Below, in pieces: positions 32,964 to 41,177 of a stretch of 64,000 nt of DNA. The stretch lies in NCBI GenBank assembly GCA_035762545.1, contig DASTOM010000031.1:1-64000 (forward strand). Direction: 5' to 3'. A model generated the notes under the pieces. The model was not told where the DNA came from and did no database searches. It worked only from the letters and a program-made list of their open reading frames with translations. How positions within the stretch are numbered: the first letter of the stretch is position 1; each line of letters opens with the position of its first letter. The DNA comes from JANQRA01 sp035762545. GTDB lineage: Bacteria > Actinomycetota > Acidimicrobiia > Spongiisociales > ZC4RG35. The position numbers were made by a program, and so were the translations under genes.

Positions 32964-34148
32964 TCACGACCCGCAAAGCACGTCGTCGGCGAGACCAGGC
33001 AAGCCGGGATCCTCGCCGGAGCGCAGATTGAAGCCGATCACCACGGCATCGGCACCGTCGGTGGATGACATGGCGATCGAAGCCATTCCGTTCACCCCGC
33101 CCTCGTGACCGTAGAAGAGACCACACGAAGTCCCGTAACCCGCGAGTCCCAGACCGTATGTCGAGCCCGATTGGGGGCTTCCCGCCTGCATTTCGCGGGT
33201 CAACTCCTCGCCGACCAGGTCGCCGGTGACGATCGCCCGAATAATGGCGAGCAGCTCGGACGGGGTCGAGACGACGCCACCCGAAGCACCGTTTCCGAAC
33301 GTGACCAGGTCGTCGGTGAGATCTACGAGCGCGCCGTCGTCGACGTCGGTCCCGTACCCGTGGATGTCGGGGGTGCTCAGATGGGGTGGCGTCAGACTGG
33401 TCCGTACCAGTCCCAAGGGACCGGCGACAGTGCGGTCGATCAGGTCAGCCAGCGGTTCTCCCGTCGTTCCAGCGAGCACCATCCCGAGCAGCTGATAGTT
33501 GGTGTTGCTGTAGTGGATGTCGGTGCCCGGTTCGAAGTAACCGGGATGGGTTTCGGCGATGGCGACGACGATCCGGTCGGATGCAACCACCTTCTCCCCG
33601 GCGAGGTACCGATCGAGGACATTCTCGGCTTCGCGTCGCAACGCCGGGTCGGTGAGCCTCGGGATGTCGGCGATCGGATCACCATCCTGGGGATCGAATA
33701 TCCCGCTGGTGTGGTCGAGGAGCATCCGGAGTGTGATCTCGTCGTCGTGCGACACCACTCCGGGAAGATGTGAAGACAGCGGGTCGTCGAGTCGGAGCGT
33801 GCCAGCGTCGACCTGCGACAGCACCACGGCGGCCACGATCGGCTTGGTGATGCTGGCGATACGAAAGGTCGAGTCAGCGGTGATCGGCCCTCCCTCCGTG
33901 GTGGCCGTGCCGGAGGCAGCGAATCCGGTGAACCCGTCTCTGCTCAGGAGAACGAAGGCTCCGGGGGCTCCGTAGTCATCTCTCGCCCTGGAGATGAACC
34001 GCTTCAGGTCGCCGACGAAGTCGACAGCTGTTGTGGTACCCGCATACCCAGCTGACCGGGGACCCGTCTCGGGGTCGGCTGCACATCCCGCCCCAACGAC
34101 GGCGCACACCAGCCAGACGACGGCACCGGTCCTGAATGACCGTCTCAT
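32964..34148 (-). CDS. Beta-lactamase-fold serine hydrolase lipoprotein
   Basis: The 394-aa protein has a lipoprotein signal (hydrophobic 7-22, lipobox VGAGC) and a class C beta-lactamase/D-Ala-D-Ala carboxypeptidase fold. The catalytic set is visible: FRIASITKP (SxxK), HYSNTNYQLLG (YxN) and GHEGG in the position of KTG. Proteins of this family may be esterases, carboxypeptidases or peptidases; true beta-lactamase activity is not implied. The start at 34148 follows GGAGAG and gives a proper signal peptide, whereas upstream in-frame sequence is antisense to the divergent MFS gene. Confidence 0.9.
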   Translation of the reverse strand: MRRSFRTGAVVWLVCAVVGAGCAADPETGPRSAGYAGTTTAVDFVGDLKRFISRARDDYGAPGAFVLLSRDGFTGFAASGTATTEGGPITADSTFRIASITKPIVAAVVLSQVDAGTLRLDDPLSSHLPGVVSHDDEITLRMLLDHTSGIFDPQDGDPIADIPRLTDPALRREAENVLDRYLAGEKVVASDRIVVAIAETHPGYFEPGTDIHYSNTNYQLLGMVLAGTTGEPLADLIDRTVAGPLGLVRTSLTPPHLSTPDIHGYGTDVDDGALVDLTDDLVTFGNGASGGVVSTPSELLAIIRAIVTGDLVGEELTREMQAGSPQSGSTYGLGLAGYGTSCGLFYGHEGGVNGMASIAMSSTDGADAVVIGFNLRSGEDPGLPGLADDVLCGS

Positions 34149-34232
34149 AGTGGGACTCTCCGGCCACCGGGCCCATGGCCGCAAGGGGAGAAATACCCGT
34201 TCGGACGTGTCTAACGCCGGAGCGCCTCCACC

Positions 34233-34238
34233 TACCCT
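34233..34238 (+). promoter_or_regulatory. -10 element for the leaderless MFS gene
   Basis: TACCCT ends 6 bases before the ATG at 34245 and no ribosome binding site lies between, consistent with transcription starting at the start codon. Confidence 0.5.
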
Positions 34239-34244
34239 CGCTCG

Positions 34245-35489
34245 ATGCGCTCCACGCTTCGTCGGGTACTGGACCCCCTGCTGCCCGTCGACCGCTTCAC
34301 CTCTCTCGACAAGCGCATCGTGTTCATCATCTGGGTGGGTGGCGTGATTCAAGGCTTCGCCCAGTCCCAGGCCAGCGCCAGCCTGCCGTTCACCAGAGCA
34401 GGATTGGGGCTGACAGAAGGCGAGATGAGCCTCCTTCTCGGTCTGGCGCGGCTCGCCGCTTTCGCAGCCCTCCCCCTTGGCTGGCTCGGAGACCACCGCG
34501 GGCGACGACGCCCCTACCTGGTGGCCATGACACTCATCATCGCCGGCGGCACTCTCGCCGGCCTTGTCTTCGAAGCCTGGCAGTTCGGCGTGTTCCAGGC
34601 CGTTCTACGGACCGGGACGGCAGCGGTGTCCGCGCTGGCCGTCGTGATCCTCGCCGAGTCGGTCACGCCGCACATCCGCGCCTACTCCATCTCCTTCTAC
34701 GGAGCGGCGGTCTCGCTCGGCAGCGGCATGGCATTGATGGTCCTCCCCCTCGCCGACGGCGGTGGCAACGCCTGGCGCATCCCCCATCTCCTCACCGGAC
34801 TCGGTTTTCTCCTCCTCCCGTTCCTCATCCGCGGAGTGCCGGAGAGTGGCATCTACGAGAAGGCCAGGCACGACGGTCACTGGCGTGAGTTGGTCGGCGG
34901 GATCTGGGCGCGACGCTTTTGGACGATCGTGTCCATCAACTTCCTCGCGTCCGCATACGGAGCCGTGGGCGCCGCCTTCTACACAGCACGTCTCATCGAC
35001 GGTGTCGGAATCGGAACGGGTCAGGCGGCTCTGATCCTCCTCGCCGGAGGCACTCTGGGTGGAATCGGGTTCTTCGTGGGCGGGCATCTGGCCGACTCGT
35101 GGGGAAGACGTCGCACCTCGATGGTCGCGCTACTCCTCACCATCGTGGGCGGTGTGACGCTCTACTCGACGACCTCGATCCCGCTGATCGTGTTGGCGGC
35201 GATGGTGTCCGGATTCGGCACGTTCGCCTTCGTCCCCGCCGGCGGGTCACACCGCGCCGAGTTGTTCCCGACCCATCTCCGCTCCAGCGCCAACACCGCC
35301 GCCACGAACTCGGCCGTGGTCGGTTCGGCGATCGGGCTCATCTCCGGTGTGTGGACTATCGATGCACTCGGACTGTCCAACACGATCTACCTGCTGGCGA
35401 TCGGTACGGCTATCGCCGTGCTGTTGACGGCAACTCTCGACGAGACCAGGGGTCAGGATCTGACAGCAGTGACCACTGCTCGTCGGTAG
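34245..35489 (+). CDS. MFS transporter
   Basis: The 414-aa protein has twelve predicted membrane helices. The MFS loop 2-3 motif appears as GWLGDHRGRRRPYL (about residue 80) and its pseudo-repeat in the second half as GGHLADSWGRRRTS (about residue 280). A central cytoplasmic loop (ESGIYEKARHDGHWRE) separates the halves, as in the sugar-porter/metabolite:H+ branch. The substrate is unknown. Its 3' end overlaps the convergent MATE gene by 37 bases. Confidence 0.9.
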   Translation: MRSTLRRVLDPLLPVDRFTSLDKRIVFIIWVGGVIQGFAQSQASASLPFTRAGLGLTEGEMSLLLGLARLAAFAALPLGWLGDHRGRRRPYLVAMTLIIAGGTLAGLVFEAWQFGVFQAVLRTGTAAVSALAVVILAESVTPHIRAYSISFYGAAVSLGSGMALMVLPLADGGGNAWRIPHLLTGLGFLLLPFLIRGVPESGIYEKARHDGHWRELVGGIWARRFWTIVSINFLASAYGAVGAAFYTARLIDGVGIGTGQAALILLAGGTLGGIGFFVGGHLADSWGRRRTSMVALLLTIVGGVTLYSTTSIPLIVLAAMVSGFGTFAFVPAGGSHRAELFPTHLRSSANTAATNSAVVGSAIGLISGVWTIDALGLSNTIYLLAIGTAIAVLLTATLDETRGQDLTAVTTARR

Positions 35490-36760
35490 CCAGCCAGGAA
35501 CACGATCCCCCGCAGGACGAGAAACACCCCGAGAGCGACCCATATCCCGAGAAGGGAATCGCCAAGGGCAGACCATTGCATGAGGGCTATCGCGACGATG
35601 GCTCCGAGAGCGGTGGAGAGGGCCATGGTCCCAACGGCGAGGAGACCGACGAAGATCCCGTCTGCGACGAACACGACTGCGGCCACCGGTTCGAGGAGTG
35701 CCGCCACTCCCGCAGCCTGGACCGCAAGATCGCCGACCTGGTCGTCGCTGGCCAGGAACCGCAGGCCATATCGGGCAAACCCGACGAACACAAGTAGGAC
35801 CACCCCTACGAGAGCGCCCCATGCAAGAAGCCGACGCGAGAGGGCCCGTAGGGAGGCCTCGTCACCGGACCCGCTCTCATCCGCCACCATCGCCTGTGCC
35901 GCCACCTCGAGAGCATCGGCGAGCATCGCTGAGAGCAGGAACAGCTGAACAGCCAACTGATGCGCGGCGATCTCCACGACACCGATGCGAGTTGCTGTGG
36001 CGGCGGCAAAGGTGAACGCGGCGAGCAGGAAAGCGGTTCTGATCATCAATAGCCCACCGTTGCGCCCCAGAGTCACCAGAGCCGGGACACTGTCGGCGAA
36101 GCGGCGGGGGCGGGTCGCCATCTGCCGGCTGACGATGAGACGGAGGAACCAGAAGGCGCCGACCCATTGTGCGATGACCGTGCCGATGGCGGCTCCCTCC
36201 AGACCCCAGCCGACGACGAAGATCAGGATCGGGTCGAGCACCAGGTTGATCCCGTTCACGCCCAGGGCGACAACGAAGGGGGTCTTGGTGTCCTTGTGAC
36301 CCCTGAAGGTGCCGTGACCGGCGGTGACGATGAGGACGGCGACCGTGGCGAACGCCCGGATCCGGAGATAGCTGACCGCTTCGGTGGCCACCTCGCCCTC
36401 GGCACCCATCCACCCCACCAAGGTCGGTGCCAGCACCTCGACGAGGACCGTCATGATGATGCCGAGGAGGACGGCCAGGACGAGGACGGTTGCGACATAG
36501 TGCCTTGCCTCCTCGACCTCACCCTTTCCCAGCGCCTTGGCGACGAGAGGCGTGGTCACGAACGAGAGGAAGTTGAAGGCGAAGAAGGCGAGCGTGAGGA
36601 TCGCGGCGTCAACCCCCAGCGCGGCCAGCTCGACAGTGCCCAGCCGAGCAACGAACGCCGTGTCAGCCAGGGTGAGGAGTGGGTCGATCGCAAGAGCACC
36701 GAGGGCCGGGACCGCCAGTCGAAAGATTTCTCTGTCGACCGGACGGAGCCTCGTCGTCAC
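35453..36760 (-). CDS. MATE-family efflux transporter (DinF-like)
   Basis: The 435-aa protein has twelve membrane helices in two related halves and the DinF-type start DREIFRLAVPALGALAIDPLLTLADTAFVARLG. Such proteins exchange Na+ or H+ for cationic drugs or oxidised metabolites. The GTG at 36760 overlaps the nth stop by 4 bases (GTGA) and follows GGGAAGAAACCGAG; the ATG further upstream lies inside nth. DinF-like genes are often linked to DNA-damage genes, and here the upstream partner is endonuclease III. Confidence 0.9.
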   Translation of the reverse strand: MTTRLRPVDREIFRLAVPALGALAIDPLLTLADTAFVARLGTVELAALGVDAAILTLAFFAFNFLSFVTTPLVAKALGKGEVEEARHYVATVLVLAVLLGIIMTVLVEVLAPTLVGWMGAEGEVATEAVSYLRIRAFATVAVLIVTAGHGTFRGHKDTKTPFVVALGVNGINLVLDPILIFVVGWGLEGAAIGTVIAQWVGAFWFLRLIVSRQMATRPRRFADSVPALVTLGRNGGLLMIRTAFLLAAFTFAAATATRIGVVEIAAHQLAVQLFLLSAMLADALEVAAQAMVADESGSGDEASLRALSRRLLAWGALVGVVLLVFVGFARYGLRFLASDDQVGDLAVQAAGVAALLEPVAAVVFVADGIFVGLLAVGTMALSTALGAIVAIALMQWSALGDSLLGIWVALGVFLVLRGIVFLAGYRRAVVTAVRS

Positions 36761-37449
36761 CTCGGTTTCTTCCCGGCCACCTCGAAGCGTTGCGGCCACT
36801 CGCACAGACGGAACATCTCGCACTCCCCGCAGCGGGGCCGTTGCGCGTCACAGGTGTCCCGCCCGAACTGGATGTATCTCATCGAGAGGCCGGACCAGGT
36901 CTCGACGGGGTACAGGGCCCTGAGATCGGTCTCGATCTTCGCCGGGTCCGTCTGTTTGGTGAGGCCGAGACGAGTGGTGACCCGTTTGACGTGTGTGTCG
37001 ACTGCGATCGCCGGGATGTCCCAGACCTCTGCGAGGACCACCGACGCGGTCTTCCTTCCCACGCCTCGCAGCGTCACCAACTCGTCGAGCTCGGTGGGAA
37101 CGACACCGTCGTGCTTCTCTTCGATGTCCTGGGAGAGCTCGATGATCGACTTGGTCTTCTGCCGGAAGAACCCGGTCGAGTAGATGATCTTCTCGACCTC
37201 CTCGGGGTTGGCGTCTCCGAGCTCGGACGGCCCGGGAAACCGGGCAAACAGGTTTGGAGCCACCTTGTTGACGTTCTCGTCGGTGGTCTGTGCCGACATG
37301 ACAGTCACGACGAGGAGCTGCCATGGATTCTCGTAGTCGAGTGCCGTCTTCGCCTCGGGGTATCGGGCGATCAGACGGTTGAGCACGGCACGCGCCTTGC
37401 CCCGGTCTGATGCGCTCGGTGTTGATCCGTCGGCTCTCACTCCAGGCAT
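36757..37449 (-). CDS. nth: Endonuclease III (DNA glycosylase/AP lyase)
   Basis: Nth removes oxidised pyrimidines and cuts at abasic sites. The 230-aa protein has the HhH motif LRGVGRKTASVVL with the catalytic Lys, the catalytic Asp in AVDTHVKRV, and the Fe4S4-binding C-x6-C-x2-C-x5-C cluster (CDAQRPRCGECEMFRLC) near the C-terminus. A short N-terminal extension of about 15 residues precedes the catalytic fold. A -10-like TACTGT lies 9 bases before the ATG. It is divergent from the EamA exporter gene, with about 50 bases between starts. Confidence 0.96.
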   Translation of the reverse strand: MPGVRADGSTPSASDRGKARAVLNRLIARYPEAKTALDYENPWQLLVVTVMSAQTTDENVNKVAPNLFARFPGPSELGDANPEEVEKIIYSTGFFRQKTKSIIELSQDIEEKHDGVVPTELDELVTLRGVGRKTASVVLAEVWDIPAIAVDTHVKRVTTRLGLTKQTDPAKIETDLRALYPVETWSGLSMRYIQFGRDTCDAQRPRCGECEMFRLCEWPQRFEVAGKKPR

Positions 37450-37486
37450 GGACCCGACACAGTATCGGGACCGACCGGCGCCTCCC

Positions 37487-37492
37487 TACGCT
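37487..37492 (+). promoter_or_regulatory. -10 element for the leaderless EamA gene
   Basis: TACGCT ends 7 bases before the GTG at 37500. This spacing was used to prefer 37500 over the GTG one codon earlier. Confidence 0.45.
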
Positions 37493-37499
37493 CCCGGTG

Positions 37500-38387
37500 G
37501 TGTTTCAGTCCAGAGAGAGCCGGGCGGTGGGCGCGATCATCGCCGCTGCGTTCCTTTTCGGGGCGACGTTCGTGGTGGTCAAGTCGGCCCTGGACTCCAT
37601 CGGTCCTCTCTCCTTCGTCGCCTGGCGCTTCCTGATCGGCTCATTGGTCCTCGGTGCGCTCGCCATTCCGCGGGGGCAGCCCATATGGAGACACGGTGCG
37701 CTGGCCGGCGTGGCCCTGTTCACCGGGTACGCGCTGCAGACGGCCGGGCTCCAGTTCACCACGGCGACCAACTCGGCCCTGATCACCGGGTTATATGTGA
37801 TCTTCACCCCTTTCCTGGCTGCACTCTTCGCAAGACGGGCCCCGAGCACGTGGGTCGTCGGAGCTGCAGCGCTCGCCTTCGGCGGCGTGTTCCTCCTCAC
37901 CGGCATCGACGCCGAGAATCTCGGGCCCGGTGACCTGCTCACTGTCGGTTGCGCCCTCGCCTTCGCCTTCCACATCGTGGCCCTCGCCCGCTATGCCCAC
38001 CGACATCCGGTGGTGCCGTTCACGACCGTGCAACTGGTGGTGACAACGGTCCTCGCCTTCCCCGCCGCGTTGATCTTCGAAGGTGGTGTCGCCCTTCCCG
38101 ACCGGTCGGTGTGGGGCGCACTCGCCATCACCGGCATCGGTGTGACTGCCGGTGCGTTCCTTCTCCAGATCTGGGCTCAGACCGTCGTGGGTGCGACCAC
38201 TGCGGCGGTGGTTCTCGCCGCCGAACCGGCATTCGGAGTCGCCGCGGGATGGGTGGTGCTCGGCGAGCGACTGACTCCGGCCGGGTGGCTCGGCGCCGCC
38301 TTCGTCGTCATCGCCATCTACCTGGTGGTCACGAGACAGAAGGATCAGGCCTCAAGGGATGCCGAGGCGGTCACACCCGCTCATTGA
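37500..38387 (+). CDS. EamA/DMT-superfamily transporter
   Basis: The 295-aa protein has ten membrane helices arranged as two EamA repeats (GAIIAAAFLFGATFVVVKSAL in the first half, GDLLTVGCALAFAFHIVAL in the second) and the typical GWVVLGERLTPAGWLGAAFVV ending. Members export amino acids, nucleobases or other small metabolites; the substrate is unknown. An ATG at 37410 is in frame but lies inside nth and codes for non-hydrophobic Arg-rich sequence, so the GTG at 37500 just before the first helix is preferred. It overlaps the next convergent gene by 7 bases. Confidence 0.85.
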   Translation: MFQSRESRAVGAIIAAAFLFGATFVVVKSALDSIGPLSFVAWRFLIGSLVLGALAIPRGQPIWRHGALAGVALFTGYALQTAGLQFTTATNSALITGLYVIFTPFLAALFARRAPSTWVVGAAALAFGGVFLLTGIDAENLGPGDLLTVGCALAFAFHIVALARYAHRHPVVPFTTVQLVVTTVLAFPAALIFEGGVALPDRSVWGALAITGIGVTAGAFLLQIWAQTVVGATTAAVVLAAEPAFGVAAGWVVLGERLTPAGWLGAAFVVIAIYLVVTRQKDQASRDAEAVTPAH

Positions 38388-38668
38388 GTGATCTGATAGG
38401 TGTCGGCCTGAAGCCGACGGGCCAACCTCATCAGCAGACGGATCCCGGCGAGAACCAGGAACAACGCAGCAGAGAGGACGACTATGAGTTCGGGACCGGC
38501 GGAATAGGGACGGTGACACAACTCGAGCCCGTCCGGGCAGATGCCCCATCCGGTGCCGCCGCCGAGAAGGTCGATCAGGATGGCAATGGGGACGACGCCG
38601 ATCGCCACCGCGGCGACGATGAGGAGAAACACTCCCAACCTGACGAAGAAAATGGCCACGACAACCAC
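38381..38668 (-). CDS. Small membrane protein of unknown function
   Basis: A 95-aa protein with two hydrophobic segments (about 3-35 and 62-82) separated by a loop containing two cysteines (GWGICPDGLELCHRP), which could form a disulfide if the loop faces outward. The C-terminus is basic (RLARRLQAD). The exact start is uncertain, since several GTG codons cluster at 38659-38668. I do not recognise it. It is convergent with the EamA gene and 35 bases beyond the folA stop. Confidence 0.55.
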   Translation of the reverse strand: MVVVAIFFVRLGVFLLIVAAVAIGVVPIAILIDLLGGGTGWGICPDGLELCHRPYSAGPELIVVLSAALFLVLAGIRLLMRLARRLQADTYQITQ

Positions 38669-38703
38669 AAGGTAACCATCGTGTGGTCGCTATCCGGTGA
38701 CCT

Positions 38704-39174
38704 TCACGCCCGCTCGTAGGTGACGAAGGCGAAGCCGTCGCGGTGGTCCCGGCCGGTCTCCCGCCATTGATCCCAGTCCACAGCAGGGAAGTAAGTGTCG
38801 CCGTCCGGGGCCACGTCCACCTCGGTGAGCTCCATCAAATCGGCGACCTCGAGACCGGCCCGATAGACCTCCGCCCCACCTGCGATGAAGGCATCACGCC
38901 CTGACTCATGGGCTACCCGAATCGCCGTCTCGAGCGACGCCGCCACCTCCACTCCCTCGTGGGCCCAGCCGGGGTTTCGGGTCAGGACGATCGTGGTCCG
39001 GCCGGGCAGCACCCGGCCGATCGACTCGAACGTCGACCTCCCCATCACCAGCGCATGCCCCATCGTCATCTCCTTGAACCGGGACATGTCTTCGGGGATT
39101 CGCCAAGGAAGGCCGCCCTCGACCCCGATGACCCCGTTGCGACCAACGGCCGCAACTATGACGGTACGAGGCAC
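38704..39174 (-). CDS. folA: Dihydrofolate reductase
   Basis: FolA reduces dihydrofolate to tetrahydrofolate with NADPH and recycles the folate oxidised by ThyA. The 156-aa protein has VGRNGVIGVEGGLPWRIPEDM (substrate pocket acidic residue near position 28), the NADPH-binding MGRSTFESIGR and IAGGAEVY. The GTG start at 39174 follows AAGG and lies 7 bases after the thyA stop, so the two genes form the standard thyA-folA unit. Confidence 0.96.
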   Translation of the reverse strand: MPRTVIVAAVGRNGVIGVEGGLPWRIPEDMSRFKEMTMGHALVMGRSTFESIGRVLPGRTTIVLTRNPGWAHEGVEVAASLETAIRVAHESGRDAFIAGGAEVYRAGLEVADLMELTEVDVAPDGDTYFPAVDWDQWRETGRDHRDGFAFVTYERA

Positions 39175-39181
39175 CTGGCCT

Positions 39182-39976
39182 TCAGACCGCGATGGGGGCG
39201 CGGATAGCCGGGTGGGGGTCGTAGCCGAGCACCTCGACGTCCCCGATGACGAACTCGTCGATGGAACGGCGTTGCGGGTTGAGCCTCAGGGTGGGAAGCG
39301 GCCGGGGCTCCCTCTCCAACTGGAGACGGGCCTGATCGACGTGGTTGAGATAGAGGTGGGTGTCGCCGAGAGTGTGCACGAAGTCACCAGCTTCCAGATC
39401 GCAGACCTGGGCGATCATGTGAGTGAGCAGGGCGTACGAAGCGATGTTGAAAGGCACCCCCAGGAAGATGTCTGCGGACCGCTGATAGAGCTGGCAGCTG
39501 AGCCGCCCGTCCGCGACGTAGAACTGGAACATCGTGTGGCACGGAGGGAGCGCCATCTCGTCGATGTCGGCGACGTTCCACGCGCTCACGATGTGCCGCC
39601 GCGAGTCCGGACTTGACTTGATCGACTCGATCACCCGGGCTATCTGGTCGACATGTGACCCGTCGGGAGTGGGCCAGGAACGCCACTGATAGCCGTAGAT
39701 CGGGCCCAGCTCCCCCTTGTCGTCCGCCCATTCGTCCCAGATCGTCACTCCATGGTCCTGGAGCCAGTCCACGTTCGTTGAGCCGCGCAGGAACCAGAAG
39801 AGCTCGCCGATCACAGACCGCAGATGCACCTTCTTGGTGGTGACGACGGGGAATCCTTCCCCGAGGTCGAAACGCATCTGATGGCCGAAGACGGACAGGG
39901 TCCCGGTGCCGGTCCGATCGCTCTTCTCCACCCCTTCGGCGAGCACACGGGTGAGAAGGTCGTGATATTGCCGCAC
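39182..39976 (-). CDS. thyA: Thymidylate synthase
   Basis: ThyA methylates dUMP to dTMP using methylene-tetrahydrofolate. With the GTG start at 39976 the protein is 264 aa, the same length as E. coli ThyA; a longer in-frame start adds 34 Arg/Gly-rich residues unlike the family. The catalytic cysteine is in ALPPCHTMFQFYV, the dUMP-binding set in SCQLYQRSADIFLGVPFNIASY, and Arg/His/Tyr phosphate contacts are present. A -10-like TACGAT lies 6 bases before the GTG, so the mRNA is probably leaderless. Confidence 0.97.
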   Translation of the reverse strand: MRQYHDLLTRVLAEGVEKSDRTGTGTLSVFGHQMRFDLGEGFPVVTTKKVHLRSVIGELFWFLRGSTNVDWLQDHGVTIWDEWADDKGELGPIYGYQWRSWPTPDGSHVDQIARVIESIKSSPDSRRHIVSAWNVADIDEMALPPCHTMFQFYVADGRLSCQLYQRSADIFLGVPFNIASYALLTHMIAQVCDLEAGDFVHTLGDTHLYLNHVDQARLQLEREPRPLPTLRLNPQRRSIDEFVIGDVEVLGYDPHPAIRAPIAV

Positions 39977-39982
39977 CCCGCC

Positions 39983-39988
39983 ATCGTA
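39983..39988 (-). promoter_or_regulatory. -10 element for leaderless thyA
   Basis: TACGAT on the minus strand ends 6 bases before the thyA GTG at 39976. The protein length independently supports this start, making it one of the best-supported leaderless cases in the window. Confidence 0.55.
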
Positions 39989-40088
39989 GGACCACCCGCG
40001 TCGCCATCGGTGCCATCCTCGAAGGTTCTCCACCAGTCTGTCCGGTTTGCCCGCGGCTGAGCCGCCTTTGACCCGCACAGAACGGGAT

Positions 40089-40094
40089 TAGGGT
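40089..40094 (+). promoter_or_regulatory. -10 element for the ATPase-pair operon
   Basis: TAGGGT ends 7 bases before the ATG at 40102. No ribosome binding site is present. Confidence 0.5.
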
Positions 40095-40101
40095 CACGGA
40101 T

Positions 40102-40320
40102 ATGGCCCAATTCGACGTGGACGCGATGATCGAGAGGTTCGGGCAGCGGGCCCAGGCCGTCCGCGACCGCCCCCTCCCGCCGGTCGCGGGCGAAGAGCGC
40201 AAGAAGTTCATCGACCAGGCTCAGAACGACTACACGGACTACGCCCTCCTGGCCAACGCCACATGGGAGCTCGATGACACCCACCTCGTCCTGAAGATCC
40301 CACTCCAAGGCAACGACTGA
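40102..40320 (+). CDS. 72-aa protein heading the ArsA-like ATPase operon
   Basis: A small soluble protein, mostly helical in its first two-thirds (DVDAMIERFGQRAQAVRD, GEERKKFIDQAQNDYTDYALL) with a beta-like C-terminus (ATWELDDTHLVLKIPL). It has no membrane segment or metal motif. It starts 14 bases before the next gene's start region and is clearly co-transcribed with the two ATPases, so it may bind them or their client. I do not recognise a named family. Confidence 0.7.
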   Translation: MAQFDVDAMIERFGQRAQAVRDRPLPPVAGEERKKFIDQAQNDYTDYALLANATWELDDTHLVLKIPLQGND

Positions 40321-40334
40321 GAGACGGAGCCCGG

Positions 40335-41177
40335 ATGCTCGACAAGCGTCTGGTGATCGTCTCCGGCAAGGGAGGGGTCGGGAAGTCGGCCGTGGCCGCC
40401 GGAATCGGCCTGATGGCCCAGCGCCACGGGCTACGCATCCTCGCCGTCGAGATGGAGACGGGTGGTGGCCTTGCCGCTCACTTCGGCGTCGGCCACCTCG
40501 AGTTCGAGCCACGCGAGGTGCGACCCGGCCTCCACGCCATGCACATGGTCCGATCCGAGGCTCTACTCGAGTACCTCCAGCTCCAGCTCAAACTCCCCGG
40601 CATGGGCCGGTTCGGAGCAGTGGCCCGGGCGTTCGACGCGCTGGCGACGGCTGCGCCCGCCGTCCGTGAGATCGTCACGATCGGAAAGATCCTCTGGGAG
40701 GTGCGGGAGGACCGGTGGGACCTGGTGATCGTCGACGCACCACCCACCGGACAGATCGCCAGCTATTTGCGCGCGCCGAGATCGATCGCAGAGCTGGTGG
40801 CCACCGGGCGGATTCGTTCCCAATCCGATTGGATGGAGGCAACACTGTCAGATCCCGCCATCACCGAACTCGTCCTGGTCACGCTCCCTGAGGAGCTGCC
40901 CACCACGGAGACGCTCGAGACCATCGACTGGGTCAACGAGACCAAGGTGGTCGGGACCCCGACCGTCATAGCCAACCGGGTGCTGGAGGAGTTGAGGGCA
41001 AAGACCCCCGACGGGATCGCCGGTGAGATGGTCACGCTGCACAAGTCGCTGTGGACCGAACAGCAGGAGTGGCTCCACCGTCTTCCGCCCGACCTCGTCC
41101 TGCCCCACCTGTTCGGTCTTTTCACCCCAGGAGAGGTGGCAGCGCATCTCAGCGACGACCTCGAGGTGCTGACGTGA
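40335..41177 (+). CDS. ArsA/GET3-like P-loop ATPase, subunit 1
   Basis: The 280-aa ATPase has the deviant Walker A GKGGVGKSAVAAG (with the signature lysine) at residues 11-19 and switch II-like IVDAPPTGQIASYL near residue 137. There is no membrane segment. The adjacent second ATPase overlaps it by 4 bases (GTGA), so the two are made in equal amounts and probably form a heterodimer. The pair resembles the mycobacterial Rv3679-Rv3680 ATPases by organisation. Its client is unknown; arsenite pumping is unlikely because no ArsB or cysteine cluster is present. Confidence 0.85.
   Translation: MLDKRLVIVSGKGGVGKSAVAAGIGLMAQRHGLRILAVEMETGGGLAAHFGVGHLEFEPREVRPGLHAMHMVRSEALLEYLQLQLKLPGMGRFGAVARAFDALATAAPAVREIVTIGKILWEVREDRWDLVIVDAPPTGQIASYLRAPRSIAELVATGRIRSQSDWMEATLSDPAITELVLVTLPEELPTTETLETIDWVNETKVVGTPTVIANRVLEELRAKTPDGIAGEMVTLHKSLWTEQQEWLHRLPPDLVLPHLFGLFTPGEVAAHLSDDLEVLT

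Noticed and set aside
36760..36823. Upstream ATG start for the MATE gene
   Set aside because: It lies inside nth; the GTG at 36760 has a ribosome binding site and a GTGA overlap with the nth stop.
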